From the NCBI RefSeq assembly GCF_027214005.1, contig NZ_JAPWGY010000013.1:1-46164 (forward strand): a stretch of 46,164 nt of DNA, given 5' to 3'. Origin of the DNA: Kiloniella laminariae. Lineage in GTDB: Bacteria; Pseudomonadota; Alphaproteobacteria; Kiloniellales; Kiloniellaceae. Position 1 is the stretch's first letter, and each line of letters starts with the position of its first letter. Below are positions 43,715 through 46,164 of this stretch, one piece after another. Made by a program: the position numbers and the translations under genes. A model generated the notes under the pieces. That model searched no databases and had not been told where the DNA came from. It worked only from the letters and a program-made list of their open reading frames with translations.

Positions 43715-44030
43715 ACTTCATCTCTTCATGCAGCGAGGCCGCAGTACATCTTGGACTAAGAAATACAACATCCCGATCAAATAACAAGCGCATTTTCCAA
43801 ACTGACAACAAAAGATAATGGCCAGTTCCTTGTGAACACAAGATTACACCATGTAATCGTAGCATAAAATAATTTTGTCTGCCTAATAATCGTTCAACGA
43901 CTAATAAAGGAAGTGCAAAATAACCGCATTTCAATTTAAACGTGAAGTAGTTTTTATAAAACACACAACAGACCACCTAACAAAAAAGGGCGCCGAGGCG
44001 CCCTTTTTTACGTCTATTACAGAAGCTTGA
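43715..44030. other. Intergenic region downstream of the TolC-family gene
   Basis: 316 nt, AT-rich between 43850 and 43980, with a terminator at 43982-44010 and no recognisable gene. It should contain the promoter of the acidic protein gene. Confidence 0.4.
43982..44010 (-). terminator. Terminator of the TolC-family gene, bidirectional
   Basis: AAAAAAGGGCGC-CGAG-GCGCCCTTTTTT is a perfect GC stem flanked by A6 and T6, 21 nt past the TolC stop. Confidence 0.92.
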
Positions 44031-45410
44031 TCAGTCGATCAGACCTTCTGCCCAAGATTTATGATCAACAAGCGCCTGCTCAGGAGCCTCAACACCAAGT
44101 GTTGCCATCAGCTGGCCACTCAGAGCAAGGATACGATAAGAAGCGAGCTGCTCGTTTGTCATTGCAGAAATCAGCTGTCCACGAGAAGTGAAGAGTTCGT
44201 TTTCAGCATCAAGAACGTCCAGCAGTGTCCGCTGCGCAACATCGAACTGCTCACGATAAGCATCGCGGGTTTCGGTGTTGTACTGAACGGAAGAAGCAAG
44301 ATCAGTCACGGACTGGCGGGACGCATCCAGCGCAAACCAGGACTGGCGCATTTCGCGCTGGGCATCAACAACAGAGCTATAGCGCTGGTTTTTGCTTTCA
44401 GAGAGACGGGCCAGAGCTTCCTGACGGGCTGCACGGTCGATACCGCCGCGGAACAGGTTCCAGCGCAGGCGGAGCATTACAGAGTTGTTCTGCTCATAGC
44501 TGCCTGGTGTCGCATCGAACTCGTCACGGTGCTCGGTGGATGCTTCCAGATTAACAGAAGGATAGAAAGGCACTTCGGAAAGTCCCACTTCAGCTTCTGC
44601 TGTACGCACATCGGCTTCAAAAATACGGATTGTGGGGTTATCGCTTACAGCGAGATCCACAGCTTCATCAAGACCGGCAGGAAGTGGCGCAGAGAAACCT
44701 TCTGGTGTCTCGAGCTCTTCCGGGAAGTGACCAACGATACGGGTATAGTTGGCTTCCGCATCACGCAAATCATTGTAGGATGTCGTCAGCGTGTTACGTG
44801 ACCGGGCAGAACGGGCTTCAGCCTGGGACACATCAGCGCGGCTGCCGCCACCACCGGAAAGACGCTCTTGCAGGTTCGCAACAATGTCGAGGTGGATCTG
44901 CAGGTTCTCTGTTGCCAAAGCAACAAGTTCACGCTGGCGCAGAACTTCAAGATATGCACCGATCGCATCAAGTGTCAGGAACTCGGCGTTTTCGTTTACG
45001 CGATTGGCAGCGGATTCGACACGCGCCTTTTCACGATCAACGGTGCTGCCGGCTTCAAAACCGTCAAAAATGCGCTGCTGGAGCGTAATGGAAGCGTCTG
45101 TGGGGTTAATCACATCATGCTTACCAGTACCGCCGCCGGCTCGGGAAGTGGAATCGTCATTGCTTTCAATACCGGCACCAGCAGAAAGATCAATCTGTGG
45201 AAGGTAGAGACCACGAGCCTGACGAAGCTCCTCATCAACCGCTTCACGGTTGTGGGCAACAACACCGATATCCGGGTTTGTCGCGAGAGCCTGCGTAATT
45301 GCTTCTTGAAGTGTTACAGCCTGTGCGGCTGATACGGATGGCAGAACAATAGCACTGGCGAGCAGCGCTGTTTTAAAGTTCGAAACCAAGGTTTTACCAA
45401 GTTGGCGCAT
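44031..45410 (-). CDS. tolC: TolC-family outer-membrane channel protein
   Basis: A 459-residue outer-membrane efflux/secretion channel. The start at 45410 gives a signal peptide (hydrophobic 14-28, cleavage after AQA); the longer frame to 45485 adds a basic, unlikely leader. The mature chain opens with VTLQEAITQALATNPDI and ARGLYLPQIDLSAGAG, the standard TolC repeat start. The second structural repeat begins near AVDLAVSDNPTIRIFEADV. Long coiled-coil stretches between repeats fit the periplasmic alpha-barrel. It resembles the type I secretion class. No inner-membrane ABC or membrane-fusion gene is adjacent. GGGGGAAAAG precedes the ATG. Confidence 0.9.
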   Translation of the reverse strand: MRQLGKTLVSNFKTALLASAIVLPSVSAAQAVTLQEAITQALATNPDIGVVAHNREAVDEELRQARGLYLPQIDLSAGAGIESNDDSTSRAGGGTGKHDVINPTDASITLQQRIFDGFEAGSTVDREKARVESAANRVNENAEFLTLDAIGAYLEVLRQRELVALATENLQIHLDIVANLQERLSGGGGSRADVSQAEARSARSRNTLTTSYNDLRDAEANYTRIVGHFPEELETPEGFSAPLPAGLDEAVDLAVSDNPTIRIFEADVRTAEAEVGLSEVPFYPSVNLEASTEHRDEFDATPGSYEQNNSVMLRLRWNLFRGGIDRAARQEALARLSESKNQRYSSVVDAQREMRQSWFALDASRQSVTDLASSVQYNTETRDAYREQFDVAQRTLLDVLDAENELFTSRGQLISAMTNEQLASYRILALSGQLMATLGVEAPEQALVDHKSWAEGLID

Positions 45411-46075
45411 TGGTACTTTTCCCCCGAATGCTTGTTCGTGACAGCGTCTGTGTCTACGTCCAAATAAATGACTATTCACAACCACCTAATAGAATACTGC
45501 AATATTTCTACGTCTTGCACCTCAAACTGTCAACAATCCGATAGGACCACAACCAATTAAGGCACATCTGTTGCAAAAAAATCACAGTCGCATTTCCCCC
45601 GATACAACACGACACGCCTCAAGTTGAGAAGACACGAGCATCACAGCTGTAACACGAAAAACACATTTGTTCGCCGCTGAAGGTACGCCAAACATCCCAT
45701 GTTCTCAAGAAAAAAACTGTTGCCCGGTAAAGTTTTACACAATTTTGTGGCTTTCCGGCAGGATGACAAAACCCATTTATAGTTGCACCGCAAAAATCAA
45801 CATCGATATCCGCAGAAATAAATTATAAAAAACAGGGTGTTGAGATCTATTCCCCCGAGAGAAAGCCAACCTCAACACGTCTCCACAGTGGCAAAGGCGA
45901 TTCCGGCACCCCGTCAGAATTTTGAAGGGGCTTGACCCGATCCAGAGATCCACCCGCTTCATCCGGCAGTTCTTCCCCTCTTCGGGCGAACCTTAAACAT
46001 GATTTTTCAAGGAGGGGACCTGTGCTTCAGCGCCTTTACCCCGAGAAGATGAAAAATGCACTCAGGGAGGAATAC
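45411..46075. other. Intergenic region before the right terminal repeat
   Basis: About 665 nt without a convincing gene. The left part must hold the TolC promoter. At 46063-46070 CAGGGAGG is a good Shine-Dalgarno sequence pointing right, and the terminal element begins only a few bases later. The minus-strand frame at 45777-45962 lacks protein-like features. Confidence 0.5.
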
Positions 46076-46164
46076 TAAAGCGTTTTTCTTTTGATCTGAA
46101 TCGGTTTCGGGATTCCCAAAAGCGGTATTCTATGATTCACTTTCGGGAGGAGGTGTTTCATGGG
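46076..46164 (+). mobile_element. Right terminal copy of the 89-bp inverted repeat, probable 5' end of an insertion sequence
   Basis: Exact reverse complement of 1-89. Read rightward it begins TAAAGCG, carries an untranslated leader of about 80 nt, then GGGAGGAGGTG seven or so bases before ATGGG at the window edge, as expected for a transposase start. The inner flank is GGAATAC-TAA here and CCATTT-TAA at the left copy, so both copies adjoin a TA/YTAA step. Confidence 0.75.

Noticed and set aside
45777-45962. Minus-strand 61-codon frame in the right intergenic region
   Set aside because: No ribosome-binding site, cysteine- and arginine-rich translation typical of noncoding DNA.
1-46164. Circular or linear phage/plasmid with terminal inverted repeats
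   Set aside because: The genes are ordinary chromosomal metabolism and regulation, with no replication, packaging or partition genes, and the repeat reads as an IS end with a start codon.

Overview
The window looks like a contig from a marine or aquatic alphaproteobacterium, most likely a Rhodospirillales-type organism (Thalassospira/Kiloniella/Terasakiella-like). This is inferred from protein flavour, moderate GC content, the alphaproteobacterial ftrABCD iron system, LysR-controlled 2-aminoethylphosphonate (AEP) genes and a TolC-type exporter. No rRNA, tRNA, phage or CRISPR was recognised. Both window ends carry the same 89-bp sequence in inverted orientation (1-89 and 46076-46164). Each copy ends outward in a strong ribosome-binding site and an ATG, as expected for the 5' end of an insertion sequence. 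The left copy cuts a gene, and the right copy sits just after a Shine-Dalgarno-like sequence. The segment is therefore bounded by two inward-facing ends of one mobile element.

Layout. 0-3 kb: three paralogous small periplasmic binding-like proteins (one truncated by the element) with a Crp/Fnr-type regulator between them. 3-7 kb: a quinone-oxidoreductase-like enzyme, and a cupin plus Old Yellow Enzyme pair divergent from a LysR regulator. 7-12 kb: AEP catabolism, phnW-phnA-phnY, with a divergent LysR regulator. 12-15 kb: a FixL/FixJ-like two-component pair followed by a secreted GlcG/HbpS-family protein. 15-16.4 kb: bluB under a cobalamin riboswitch. 16.7-19.3 kb: a solute-binding protein, norE-norF, and a chorismate mutase. 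19.4-22.8 kb: the ferrous-iron uptake operon ftrABCD with a Fur-box-like palindrome. 22.9-33.1 kb: YchJ, a TerB-like membrane protein, a taurine:pyruvate-type aminotransferase, an EEP hydrolase, an orphan Tat-exported solute-binding protein, an MBL hydrolase with a divergent LysR, a soluble PAS-PAS chemoreceptor and an NTF2-like protein. 33.3-39.5 kb: the AEP-type ABC importer (binding protein, ATPase, fused permease) and a Na+/Pi transporter with a PhoU-like domain. 40-45.4 kb: a LOG-family protein, several small unknowns, a ribbon-helix-helix/PAS fusion and a TolC-family outer-membrane protein.

How it fits together. The importer at 33-37.5 kb would bring in AEP. PhnW would turn it into phosphonoacetaldehyde, PhnY would oxidise that to phosphonoacetate, and PhnA would cleave the C-P bond to acetate and phosphate. 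The adjacent PhoU-containing Na+/Pi carrier could handle the released phosphate. The two halves lie about 22 kb apart and seem to have different control signals: a LysR-type site at phnW, and an 11-bp-periodic Pho-box-like array at the importer. The most unusual unit is the kinase, regulator and secreted HbpS-like protein at 12.3-15.2 kb. It resembles in gene content the SenS-SenR-HbpS redox/heme sensing system of Streptomyces, but in a Gram-negative setting.
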